The notes beneath the pieces are model-generated. The model worked only from the letters and a program-made list of their open reading frames with translations. It did not search any database and was not told the origin of the DNA. The position numbers and the translations under genes are program-made. A stretch of 64,000 bases of DNA from Borrelia anserina Es. Lineage in GTDB: Bacteria > Spirochaetota > Spirochaetia > Borreliales > Borreliaceae. This document shows positions 19,806-27,182 of this stretch, piece after piece. The DNA lies in NCBI RefSeq assembly GCF_001936255.1, contig NZ_CP013704.1, forward strand, positions 842,834-906,833, written 5' to 3'. How positions within the stretch are numbered: position 1 is the first letter of the stretch; every line of letters begins with the position of its first letter.

Positions 19806-20727
19806 TAAGTTCACATTTAAGAATGCGTTAGGTGCAGTTAAGGACATCTCGATTGCTATTAAACATAGGTTTGTAAAGATTAAGGTTTATTCTTTAGTAG
19901 GTGTTGCTGGTACTGGGAAAAGCTTTAGGTCTCATTTAATAGCAGATAAATATTCTATTCCTTTAATCATTGATGATGGTGTTTTAATAAAAAATATGAA
20001 GATTATTGCTGGGAGTTCTGCTAAGTTTGAGGATAATGTGTTTGATGCAATAAAGCGTTCTATTTTTGAAGATGATGCTCATAGAAATGAAATTGTTGAA
20101 GCTCTTCGTAGAGAGAATTTCAATAAAATATTAATATTAGGGACAAGTATTCGTATGATCGATAAAATAACGTCTAGACTTTTCTTACCCCGTTCTTCCA
20201 AAATTATTTATATAACAGATGTTTCTACTAAAAAGGAAATAGAAAAGGCAAGGATTTCAAGACAGATGGGTGAACATGTTGTTCCAGCAGCTACCTTTGA
20301 GATAACGTCTATTAAGCCGAATTTATTATTAGATTCAATTCGAGTTTTTTTTAAAAGTAAAGGTTTTCTATCAAAGAAGAAAAACTATATTCGTTCTATT
20401 GTAAAGCCTCATTTTCATGAAGAGGGAGGGATTTTATCTGTTTCCAAAAATGCTGTGAGGCAAATTATTGAACATTGTGTTTCTGAATATAACAAAGATT
20501 ATATTGTCTATAATTTGAAGATTAAAAAGAATCAGGGTAGTTATTCTTTTAAGCTATTCTTGGATGTTCCGCTTGAGAATGATTTACTAGGTAATGCGGA
20601 AATGCTTAGACATTATATTATTGAGAACGTACTAAAATATACGGTGATTAATATATCTGGTATTGATGTTATCATACATAGATTTTATGATCAAAAGGGT
20701 GATTTGGGAAAAAAAGATGAATTTTGA
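19783..20727 (+). CDS. P-loop NTPase with a C-terminal Asp23-like domain
   Basis: A 314-residue cytoplasmic protein. Residues 40-47 are the Walker A motif 'GVAGTGKS', and the following 160 residues look like a nucleotide-binding fold ('NKILILGTSIRMIDKI', 'KIIYITDV'). From residue 215 the pattern changes to 'GGILSVSKNAVRQIIEHC' followed by a long strand-rich part with 'LKLFLDVP'-type strands and 'INISGIDVIIHRF', which resembles Asp23/Gls24 family proteins. That second assignment is from pattern only. The ATG at 19783 is used; a TTG nine bases earlier is possible. It overlaps murC by 11 bases. Function is unknown. Confidence 0.7.
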   Translation: MILKDLFNKFTFKNALGAVKDISIAIKHRFVKIKVYSLVGVAGTGKSFRSHLIADKYSIPLIIDDGVLIKNMKIIAGSSAKFEDNVFDAIKRSIFEDDAHRNEIVEALRRENFNKILILGTSIRMIDKITSRLFLPRSSKIIYITDVSTKKEIEKARISRQMGEHVVPAATFEITSIKPNLLLDSIRVFFKSKGFLSKKKNYIRSIVKPHFHEEGGILSVSKNAVRQIIEHCVSEYNKDYIVYNLKIKKNQGSYSFKLFLDVPLENDLLGNAEMLRHYIIENVLKYTVINISGIDVIIHRFYDQKGDLGKKDEF

Positions 20728-22123
20728 CTTGGATAATTTAGGTAATATCTTTTTAGTTGGCATTAAGGGCTCTGGACTTTGTTCACTTGCCTGTTTTTTA
20801 AATGCCAAAGGATATTTTGTAGAAGGAATAGACATTCCTTTAAAGTTTCATACGGAAGATGTATTAAATAGCGATAATATAACTTATTATGAGAATATTG
20901 ATGAATTTTCACTAAAGAATCATCATATATCTTATGATATATTAATATATTCACCAGCTTATGATAAAGATAATTTAGCTGTTTTGTTAGAAGCACGTGA
21001 ACTTGGCATTCCTGTTCTATCTTATCCTGAGGTTATTGGGGAAATTTCTAAGAAATATTATAGTATCGGGGTTGCAGGTTCTCATGGCAAAACTACTACA
21101 GCAGCATTCTTGGGTATACTGTTTAATAGTTTGGGACTTTATCCCAATGTAATATTAGGTGCTAGTGTTAAAGATTTTGGAGATAAATCTAGTCTTGTTG
21201 GTCATGGCAATATATTTATTGCAGAGACTTGTGAGTATAGGAATCATTTTTTGCACTTTTCACCAGACATGATTGTTTTAACTAATATTGACTATGAGCA
21301 TGTTGATTTTTTTGAAAGTTATGAAGCAGTTGAGAGTGTTTTTTTAAAATATGTTAATAATTTGAAGAGAAATGGGATTTTGATAATAAATGCTGATGAA
21401 GTTAATTTGCTTGAAATTAAGAATAAAATTTCAAGGAAAGATATTAAAGTGTTTAGCGTTGGATTTAGTTTTTTGGCCGATTTTAGGATTGAACATTTTG
21501 AGGTGATAGACGAATTTTTAAAGTTTGATTTTTTAGGGATGGGTGATATTAAATTAAGGACACCTTTAATTCATAATGTTTTCAATTTTTCGTCAGCACT
21601 TTTAGCTTTAAAGTTATTTTTAGAGGAACATAAAAAATTGGTTTGGGGTTTTGATGAGAAAATAAAGATAGTAGCTAAAGGGTACATGGGCATAAAAAGA
21701 AGGATGGAATTTATCATGGAAAAAGATGGAGTTATATATATTGATGATTATGCCCATCATCCAAAGGAAATTGAAAGTACACTTTTTGGACTTAAGAGTT
21801 TTTATAGGGGTAGGCGTATTATTTTAGATTTTATGCCACATACATTTACGAGGACAAAAACTCTTTTTAATGAGTTCGTTAAGGTTTTAAGTAGTGTTGA
21901 TGTTTTAGTTTTGCATAATATATATCTATCAATTAGAGAAGATTTTGATCCTAACGAACTTTCTAGAGAACTATTTTTGGCTATTAAAGATTTAAATCAA
22001 AATGTTTATTTTTTTAAAGAAGTTGTCGATTCTGTTGATTTTATAAAGAGTGTGTTAAAGAGAAATGATTTATTTGTTACAATGGGAGCTGGTAATAATT
22101 TTATATTACATGATTTTTTATAA
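20717..22123 (+). CDS. murC: UDP-N-acetylmuramate-L-alanine ligase MurC
   Basis: Adds the first amino acid of the peptidoglycan stem. 468 residues with an N-terminal Rossmann domain ('NIFLVGIKGSGLCSLA', residues 10-25), the ATP-binding 'GVAGSHGKTTT' (119-128), the substrate motif 'ETCEYRNHFLHFSPD', 'NIDYEHVDFF' and the C-terminal 'IDDYAHHPKEI'. The E-x-CEYR pattern fits MurC of Firmicutes-like bacteria rather than Mpl, though Mpl is the nearest alternative. ATG 20717 is selected; the longer frame from 20663 reads back through the previous gene. The start sits 11 bases inside the previous gene's end. Confidence 0.88.
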   Translation: MNFDLDNLGNIFLVGIKGSGLCSLACFLNAKGYFVEGIDIPLKFHTEDVLNSDNITYYENIDEFSLKNHHISYDILIYSPAYDKDNLAVLLEARELGIPVLSYPEVIGEISKKYYSIGVAGSHGKTTTAAFLGILFNSLGLYPNVILGASVKDFGDKSSLVGHGNIFIAETCEYRNHFLHFSPDMIVLTNIDYEHVDFFESYEAVESVFLKYVNNLKRNGILIINADEVNLLEIKNKISRKDIKVFSVGFSFLADFRIEHFEVIDEFLKFDFLGMGDIKLRTPLIHNVFNFSSALLALKLFLEEHKKLVWGFDEKIKIVAKGYMGIKRRMEFIMEKDGVIYIDDYAHHPKEIESTLFGLKSFYRGRRIILDFMPHTFTRTKTLFNEFVKVLSSVDVLVLHNIYLSIREDFDPNELSRELFLAIKDLNQNVYFFKEVVDSVDFIKSVLKRNDLFVTMGAGNNFILHDFL

Positions 22124-22134
22124 AGGTATTTTGA

Positions 22135-23001
22135 ATGAAAAGTATGACAGGATTCTTTCACTTAGAGAGAGTAATTTCAAATTATATGTTTAGTATTAAC
22201 TTAAAGTCTTATAATGGTAGATTTTTGGAATTTAAGTTTAAATTACCTGAAATTTTATATGCCTATGAACTTGATATAAGAAATTTTATTTCAAATTATG
22301 TTAAAAGAGGAAATGTTTTCTTAGGGGTAGGATATAAAGAAATAGTTCCAAGTATTAATTTTAGTTTAAATCCTAACTATATTGAGGCTATTACTCGTCT
22401 TAGGGATAGCTTATCGCATATTAATTTAAACATTAAGGATGAATTAAATCTTAGTGATTTTTTATCTTTAAAAGGGGCTTTAGTTATTGATGAAGATGAT
22501 GTTAGTAAAGAAATGGTTTATAGTGCTTTTAAGGAAGTTTTAGAAGAGACTTTATTAAATTATGATAAGAGTAGAACCTTTGAGGGTGAAAATACTAAGC
22601 AGGATATAAGTTCAATTCTTATGTTAATAAGGAAGGATTTAGATCTTTTAAAGGAATCTCAGAGTAGTATTAATAATAAACTTTTCTTTAGTATTAAGGA
22701 AAATTTATTAAAGTTACTGGATGATTTTAATGATGTTAATGTTGTAGAAGAAGCTGCTAAGATGTCAATTCGGTTAGATATTAATGAGGAAATAGTAAGA
22801 TTATATTCACATATAGATAATTTTTATAAAAACCTTGAAAATGAAACATGTGGAAAGATTTTAGAGTTTATTGCTCAAGAAATGCATAGAGAGGTTACAA
22901 CAATGAGCAATAAGGCAATTGATCTTGATATTAGGAATTTAGTTTTAAATATGAAGTTAAATTTAGAGAAAATAAAAGAACATCTGAGGAATATTGAATG
23001 A
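22135..23001 (+). CDS. YicC family protein (YicC/YloC endoribonuclease family)
   Basis: A 288-residue protein that opens with 'MKSMTGFFHLE' and 'INLKSYNGRFLEFKFKLP', the typical YicC N-terminal signature, and ends with 'EMHREVTTMSNKAIDLDI' and 'NLVLNMKLNLEKIKEHLRNIE', the typical C-terminal domain (DUF1732). Members in E. coli and B. subtilis act on RNA; here that is only family knowledge. It ends with an ATGA overlap to the next gene, so it is part of the murC to miaA run. Confidence 0.88.
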   Translation: MKSMTGFFHLERVISNYMFSINLKSYNGRFLEFKFKLPEILYAYELDIRNFISNYVKRGNVFLGVGYKEIVPSINFSLNPNYIEAITRLRDSLSHINLNIKDELNLSDFLSLKGALVIDEDDVSKEMVYSAFKEVLEETLLNYDKSRTFEGENTKQDISSILMLIRKDLDLLKESQSSINNKLFFSIKENLLKLLDDFNDVNVVEEAAKMSIRLDINEEIVRLYSHIDNFYKNLENETCGKILEFIAQEMHREVTTMSNKAIDLDIRNLVLNMKLNLEKIKEHLRNIE

Positions 23002-23537
23002 GAATAGCTATTTCTAGTAAGAGCGGTTGTGGTAGTACAACTATTAGTGGAATGCTTGCAAAGCATTATGGTCTAAAGCTTATTAATTATACTTTTCATG
23101 ATATTGCTAGGGAAAAAAATATTCCCTTTGATACATTTTATGAGAAAGAAATTATTTGTAAAAATGATTATTATTGGGATGAGTATCTTGATAATAAATT
23201 ATTGGAGCTTTCAAAGGAGGATAATACAGTTCTTGCATCTCGTCTTGCAATTTGGCTTTCAAAAAATGCTGATTTAAAGATATATCTTTATGCTAAGATA
23301 GAAATGCGGGTAGAGAGAATAATAAATAGAGAAGGTGGCATGTATTCTGATGTTTTAAGTAGGACTTTTAATAGAGATTCTCATGATTTAAAGAGGTATT
23401 TGTCTATATATAATATAGATATTGATAATTATTTAGATGTGGCCGACTTTATAGTTGATACAACTGATAGATCTGCAGACAAAGTTTTTGAGTTGATAAA
23501 GGATGAAATAAAGAGAAGGAGTTTATATATTAAATAA
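22998..23537 (+). CDS. cmk: Cytidylate kinase-like protein
   Basis: A 179-residue nucleoside-monophosphate-kinase-fold protein. The start 'MRIAISSKSGCGSTTISGML' aligns with the P-loop of the short cytidylate kinase family, but the usual Gly-Lys-Ser/Thr is Gly-Ser-Thr here, so the P-loop lysine seems to be missing. Later come 'KLINYTFHDIAREKNI' and 'VERIINREGG', a plausible lid region with Arg residues, and 'ADFIVDTTDRS' near the end, typical of the family. Its place after yicC is consistent with the Borrelia order as I recall it. Activity on CMP is inferred. Confidence 0.7.
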   Translation: MRIAISSKSGCGSTTISGMLAKHYGLKLINYTFHDIAREKNIPFDTFYEKEIICKNDYYWDEYLDNKLLELSKEDNTVLASRLAIWLSKNADLKIYLYAKIEMRVERIINREGGMYSDVLSRTFNRDSHDLKRYLSIYNIDIDNYLDVADFIVDTTDRSADKVFELIKDEIKRRSLYIK

Positions 23538-23558
23538 GTTAAGGAGGTTGTAGGGGGG

Positions 23559-23756
23559 ATGAAAATACCTTTAAAAGAGATACAAGATTTTGATGGCAAT
23601 TATTATGAGCTTGTTATGGCGGTGATAGTTCGTACGGAGCAAATTATTGATCAAATTTCTTTAGCGGGGCATACTACTTCTGACGAAAGAGTGGTGGGAC
23701 AAGCTTTTAATGATATTTTGACAGGCCGGTTTACGTATTCAATTGAAGAAAAATAA
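23559..23756 (+). CDS. rpoZ: RNA polymerase omega-like subunit
   Basis: A 65-residue protein with the omega pattern: '[16 protein letters not shown]' matches the conserved 'KYxLVxxaakRAxQI' helix, and '[19 protein letters not shown]' matches 'xKxVgxALeEIxxGkixy' at the C-terminal end. Omega helps fold beta prime and stabilises the polymerase core. Length is within the family range, though one family position (Ala-Arg before RTEQ) is relaxed. Two purine-rich stretches (AAGGAGG at 23541-23547 and a G-run at 23553) precede the ATG, so initiation should be strong. It overlaps miaA by 14 bases. Confidence 0.72.
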   Translation: MKIPLKEIQDFDGNYYELVMAVIVRTEQIIDQISLAGHTTSDERVVGQAFNDILTGRFTYSIEEK

Positions 23757-24657
23757 AATAGTTTTTATATTTGGACCTACAGCCGTAGGCAAAAGTGATA
23801 TTCTATTTAATTTTCCAAAGGGTGTAACTGAAATAATTAATGTTGATTCTATTCAAGTTTATAGAGAGTTTGATATTGCTTCTTGTAAGCCCAGTTTTGA
23901 ATTAAGATCTCATATAAAACATCATTTAGTCGATTTTTTGGAACCGACTGAAGAGTATAATCTTGGAATTTTTTACAGAGAGGCATGTAAACTCATAGAG
24001 AATTTAAAGGAGCAAAATAAGCTTCCTGTATTTGTAGGTGGATCGGCTTTTTATTTTAAGCATTTAAAATATGGATTGCCTGCTACGCCGCCTGTTTCTT
24101 CTGAAATACGGTGTTATATAAATACTCTTTTTACTCTAAGAGGTAAAGATTATCTCTTAGAGGAGCTTAAGAGAGTAGACTTTGAAAGATATGAATCAAT
24201 CAGTAAAAATGATATTTATAGGATTAAAAGATCGCTTGAGGTTTATTATCAAACAGGTATTTCAATTAGTCAATTCCTAAAAAGAGGTCAGATGCTTGAA
24301 AATATCTTAGCTATTGGGTTGAAGAGGCCGATGGAAGAAATGAAGTCTAGGATAATATCTAGGGTAAATGATATGATTGATTGTGGATTACTTGAAGAGG
24401 TTAAGAGATTATTGGGGAAAGGATACAATGATACAACGCCGGCTTTTAAAGGAATAGGATATCGTGAATTTTTATTGTGGAAGAGTAGACCTTATTATAT
24501 GTTAAATGATATAATAGACTTAATAGTGAAGCATTCATTTTTGTATGTAAAAAGGCAGATGACTTTTTTTGACAAAATTCCTAATGTTTTGTGGTTTCAT
24601 CCTGATGATGACTTAAAGGACATTTTGGATTTAATTTTTGGTAGTAAGGAGATATGA
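23743..24657 (+). CDS. miaA: tRNA dimethylallyltransferase MiaA
   Basis: Transfers a dimethylallyl group to A37 of tRNAs that read UNN codons. The 304-residue product has '[15 protein letters not shown]' (P-loop), '[15 protein letters not shown]' (substrate pocket), 'HLVDFLEP', '[12 protein letters not shown]', '[11 protein letters not shown]' and 'GIGYREFL'. The start is taken as TTG at 23743, inside the end of the omega-like gene. There is no better in-frame start before the P-loop. Confidence 0.94.
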   Translation: MKKNKIVFIFGPTAVGKSDILFNFPKGVTEIINVDSIQVYREFDIASCKPSFELRSHIKHHLVDFLEPTEEYNLGIFYREACKLIENLKEQNKLPVFVGGSAFYFKHLKYGLPATPPVSSEIRCYINTLFTLRGKDYLLEELKRVDFERYESISKNDIYRIKRSLEVYYQTGISISQFLKRGQMLENILAIGLKRPMEEMKSRIISRVNDMIDCGLLEEVKRLLGKGYNDTTPAFKGIGYREFLLWKSRPYYMLNDIIDLIVKHSFLYVKRQMTFFDKIPNVLWFHPDDDLKDILDLIFGSKEI

Positions 24658-24660
24658 GAC

Positions 24661-24756
24661 ATGCCTTGTGGAAGAAAAAGAAAGTTAAAAAAAATATCTA
24701 CTCATAAGCGCAAGAAAAAGAGAAGACAGAATAGACATAAAAAGAAGAATAAGTAA
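24661..24756 (+). CDS. 31-residue basic ribosomal protein of the mS38/bS22 (AURKAIP1/COX24) type
   Basis: A 31-codon frame starting at ATG with AAGGAG 9-14 bases upstream and three bases after the miaA stop. The product begins 'MPCGRKRKLKKISTHKRKK' and ends with 'RQNRHKKKNK', so 20 of 31 residues are basic. The 'sgKkrKxxKixxHKRkKrxrxxRhKkk' pattern is that of the short AURKAIP1/COX24-domain proteins, equivalent to mitochondrial mS38 and bacterial bS22, which sit on the small ribosomal subunit. It is too short for most gene finders. A terminator-like hairpin follows at once. Confidence 0.75.
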   Translation: MPCGRKRKLKKISTHKRKKKRRQNRHKKKNK

Positions 24757-24758
24757 TT

Positions 24759-24798
24759 AAAATGTTTGTTAGTTGGTTTTTTGTTAGCTAACATTTTT
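24759..24798. terminator. Bidirectional terminator between miaA operon and the convergent lipoprotein gene
   Basis: Arms AAAATGTT...GTTAG and CTAACATTTT pair around a T-rich loop with a two-base bulge. A run of T follows on the plus strand and a run of A precedes, so the hairpin can work in both directions. It lies between convergent stops at 24756 and 24813. Confidence 0.55.
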
Positions 24799-24812
24799 AT
24801 ATTATTAGCTGC

Positions 24813-25172
24813 TTATTCAATAATTATGTTATTTATTATGTTTATATCTTTGCTAAAGATGTATCCTTTTTTACCTTTATATGTTGCTAATATCCATTTA
24901 CCTTTAATTCCGTGTTTTTCTGTGCTTTGCATGATTTTTTTGATTTTTACTATTTCATCTTTTCTGATTATTGTCAGATAATCGTAATCGGTATTGTCTA
25001 TTTTAGGTTTTTTATTTAAAAGGACATAATTTTTTGTTATGATTCCTACTTTTCTTGAAAATCCTAAGATGCTGCTTTTGGGTAATTTGCATTCTTTTAT
25101 TAAGGGAATTTCTAAGTTCTTGTTGCATGTTAAAAACATTATAGAAATTAAGGATAGCAATTTTATTTTCAT
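24813..25172 (-). CDS. Small lipoprotein-like protein with an SH3-type domain
   Basis: 119 residues. The first 16 form a basic and hydrophobic leader ending in 'IMFLTC', a relaxed lipobox, so the mature protein may be lipidated at about Cys16. The C-terminal half has 'KGKWILATYKGKKGYIFSKDI', here in part, matching the bacterial SH3b pattern W..y.g..GYifs.. that in other proteins contacts peptidoglycan. A role at the wall is inferred only. It shares the 75-base intergenic region with the divergent 25249 gene. Confidence 0.6.
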   Translation of the reverse strand: MKIKLLSLISIMFLTCNKNLEIPLIKECKLPKSSILGFSRKVGIITKNYVLLNKKPKIDNTDYDYLTIIRKDEIVKIKKIMQSTEKHGIKGKWILATYKGKKGYIFSKDINIINNIIIE

Positions 25173-25190
25173 AATTTGTGTTTGTGTTAC

Positions 25191-25220
25191 TTGATATACA
25201 GTTGTATATAATAATATAAT
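25191..25220 (+). promoter_or_regulatory. Sigma-70-type promoter for the 25249 gene
   Basis: TTGATA at 25191-25196 and TATAAT at 25215-25220 are 18 bases apart, 29 bases before the ATG at 25249. It sits in the divergent region upstream of the SH3-type lipoprotein gene too. Confidence 0.55.
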
Positions 25221-25248
25221 GTTTTTTTAGAAAGTTTAAGGATTTTCA

Positions 25249-25797
25249 ATGAAAAGATGTATTTTTTTATTGTTTCTATTGTTTCCTTCAAGTGACTTAA
25301 TATTTGCATATCCATTGTCTTTTGGAGGGGGGATTTCTTATCAGTTCACTAATTATGCTAGTAAGGACAATATAAGTGATTCTGCAGTAACTTATAGTAG
25401 AGTAGATAATGGGATAAATTTGAATTTGTTCTTTGATGTTAATTATCTTATTTTAGATATATCTTATAAAGATGCTTTTTTGTCTGGTCATCATAGTAGA
25501 TATTTTGCTTTTGGATTTTATGGAATTTATCCGATTATTTTTAGGGAATATGTTAGAGTATTGTTTCCTCTTCTTGGAATTAAATATACGATTGATTTAA
25601 GTATTAAGAGAATAAATTTGTTGTTTTTTTCTTTGGGATTTGCTGCAGATCTTTTCGTTCCTGAAGTTGAAGGGCTTTATATTAGACCTTTATTTATGCT
25701 TTCAATTTCACCTACTTCTTTTGCTGTAGAAAGTTTTTCTTCTTTAACAACTGAGATTACGCTTGGAGTTAATATTGGTTGGAAATTTCTCAGTTAG
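25249..25797 (+). CDS. Exported protein with outer-membrane beta-barrel character
   Basis: 182 residues. A signal peptide ('MKRCIFLLFLLFPSSDLIFA') precedes glycine- and aromatic-rich alternating strands such as 'LSFGGGISYQFTNY', 'YFAFGFYGIYPI' and 'TLGVNIGWKFLS' at the very end. Alternating strands and an aromatic near the C terminus fit a small outer membrane barrel of eight strands or so. No family could be named. It converges on the next gene and overlaps it by 8 bases at the 3' ends. Confidence 0.6.
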   Translation: MKRCIFLLFLLFPSSDLIFAYPLSFGGGISYQFTNYASKDNISDSAVTYSRVDNGINLNLFFDVNYLILDISYKDAFLSGHHSRYFAFGFYGIYPIIFREYVRVLFPLLGIKYTIDLSIKRINLLFFSLGFAADLFVPEVEGLYIRPLFMLSISPTSFAVESFSSLTTEITLGVNIGWKFLS

Positions 25798-26578
25798 GTA
25801 GTTTTATTCCTAAGTGAAAAGGAACGATTCTTTCTTGTCCAAAGATATTAGATGTGGCATTGAGTTTTTGAGATGAGTTATTTGATTTTGTTACAAGTGT
25901 ACTTGAACCACCTCCATCTAGGTTAATAGAATTGGTAATACCATAGCTTAGTGAGAGATCTATTGCTTCATTTAATGAGATACCTTTGCTATTATTAACG
26001 CCTCTTCCTTCTACTGTTATTAGATATAGGTGTTTGTTTTTTTGATCAGTACCTATTATTGTTCTTGGATGTTTATTTTCTTTAAAATTTTTAGTGTATT
26101 TTCCATTTTTGATTAGAGGAAAGAAACCACTAAAACCATAATCAGAATTTTTAATCTCATCTTTATTAGGATTTAATATTATTTGGTTATTCTTGATTAT
26201 AATTATTCCTCGATCTTTTTTTGCATTGGAGATTATTTTTTTATTATATATATAGAGACCATTAGGGTAGAACATATTTTCTTTAATCTTATATGGGCTA
26301 GTGTTAATGGCAATATCTATTTCGTTAGAAAGTAAGAATTCACTTGTTGTTTGACCTTTAAAGTAATAATTATTCTTTTTTTTGTCGTAAATAGGCTTTG
26401 AGATTGTGAACTTTAAATTTTCATTTTTTATCTTGACAATAATATAGTTACTTTCTTTGAAAGATCCTTTAATTATTTTATATCTTGTTCTTATGTCTTC
26501 TGGATTGATTGATTCTTGTGCTGAAAAGATGATTAATATCAGAATTAATATTGTTGTTCGTAATGTTGTTTTATTCAT
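25790..26578 (-). CDS. Exported phosphodiester glycosidase (NAGPA/DUF2233) family protein
   Basis: 262 residues with an N-terminal hydrophobic leader (residues 7-20), so exported or anchored. The C-terminal half carries the NAGPA signature: 'NPNKDE', 'LITVEGRGVNNSKGISLNEA' shortened, and 'NSINLDGGGSSTLVTKS'. The Asp-Gly-Gly-Gly-Ser block is the family hallmark. Homologues remove GlcNAc from phosphodiester links or act on cell-wall polymers; the substrate here is unknown. It overlaps the upstream gene by 8 bases on the same strand, which points to one transcript. Confidence 0.8.
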   Translation of the reverse strand: MNKTTLRTTILILILIIFSAQESINPEDIRTRYKIIKGSFKESNYIIVKIKNENLKFTISKPIYDKKKNNYYFKGQTTSEFLLSNEIDIAINTSPYKIKENMFYPNGLYIYNKKIISNAKKDRGIIIIKNNQIILNPNKDEIKNSDYGFSGFFPLIKNGKYTKNFKENKHPRTIIGTDQKNKHLYLITVEGRGVNNSKGISLNEAIDLSLSYGITNSINLDGGGSSTLVTKSNNSSQKLNATSNIFGQERIVPFHLGIKLPN

Positions 26579-27083
26579 TTCTTTTTATTTTATAAGAATA
26601 AATACTTTTAGGATAGTTTTTTAAGATTATATTTTTGATCTCTAAAGATATTTTGTCATTTTTTATTCTTGTAATATTATATAACTGATAGATTATTTTT
26701 ATGTCTAATTCTTTGTGTTTTTGTAGAAGATTATTGATTTCGTTTTCACTTATGTTTGGTTCATTAATTCTAAGTTTTAGTAATAAAATTTCATTTTTTA
26801 TGTTTTTATCTTTAGGTTTGTTCATTTTGTTTAAAAAGTTATTGGCTTCTTCATATTTCTTTATTTTAAGTAGATACTTGGCCATAAGTAAATAATAGTA
26901 TTCTAGGTTTAGATTTTTAATTGCATTTATTGTTTCAAGTTCTTTTGGTAAGTTGTTATTTAGGTTATATAACATGTATAGTTTATTTAGTTTTTCAAAA
27001 TTTTCTTTGGATGTGCCGTATATTGGAATACTTGAGACTATTAGTAGTAAAATTAATAATATTTTAGATGGTTTTAAATTCAT
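26571..27083 (-). CDS. Exported helical-repeat protein of unknown function
   Basis: 170 residues with a signal peptide ('ILLILLLIVSSIPIYG', residues 8-23, no Cys). The rest is helical with repeats such as 'EYYYLLMAKYLLKIKKYEEANNFL', given in part as 'LLKIKKYEEANNFLNKM', that resemble TPR units. It overlaps the NAGPA-type gene by 8 bases, so the two are probably one operon and may work together at the envelope. No named family was recognised. Confidence 0.65.
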   Translation of the reverse strand: MNLKPSKILLILLLIVSSIPIYGTSKENFEKLNKLYMLYNLNNNLPKELETINAIKNLNLEYYYLLMAKYLLKIKKYEEANNFLNKMNKPKDKNIKNEILLLKLRINEPNISENEINNLLQKHKELDIKIIYQLYNITRIKNDKISLEIKNIILKNYPKSIYSYKIKRNE

Positions 27084-27136
27084 ATAATTTTATTTCAGGT
27101 ATTATACACTATTTTTGGTTTGAATAGGAAGAATGG

Positions 27137-27175
27137 AAGAATAAGAAAAAATTTTCCTAATTTCTTCTTATTCTT
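27137..27175 (-). terminator. Inverted repeat downstream of the PTS gene, candidate terminator
   Basis: Arms AAGAATAAGAA (27137-27147) and TTCTTATTCTT (27165-27175) are perfect complements of 11 bases around a 17-base loop. It begins eight bases after the PTS stop (minus strand reading) and is followed by T-rich sequence. It lies before the start of the 27083 gene. Confidence 0.5.
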
Positions 27176-27182
27176 TTTAAAT

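Noticed and set aside
24766..24981. 71-codon plus-strand hydrophobic frame after the 31-residue gene
   Set aside because: Overlaps the terminator hairpin and is antisense to the SH3-type lipoprotein gene. Hydrophobic antisense frames are common in this AT-rich DNA.
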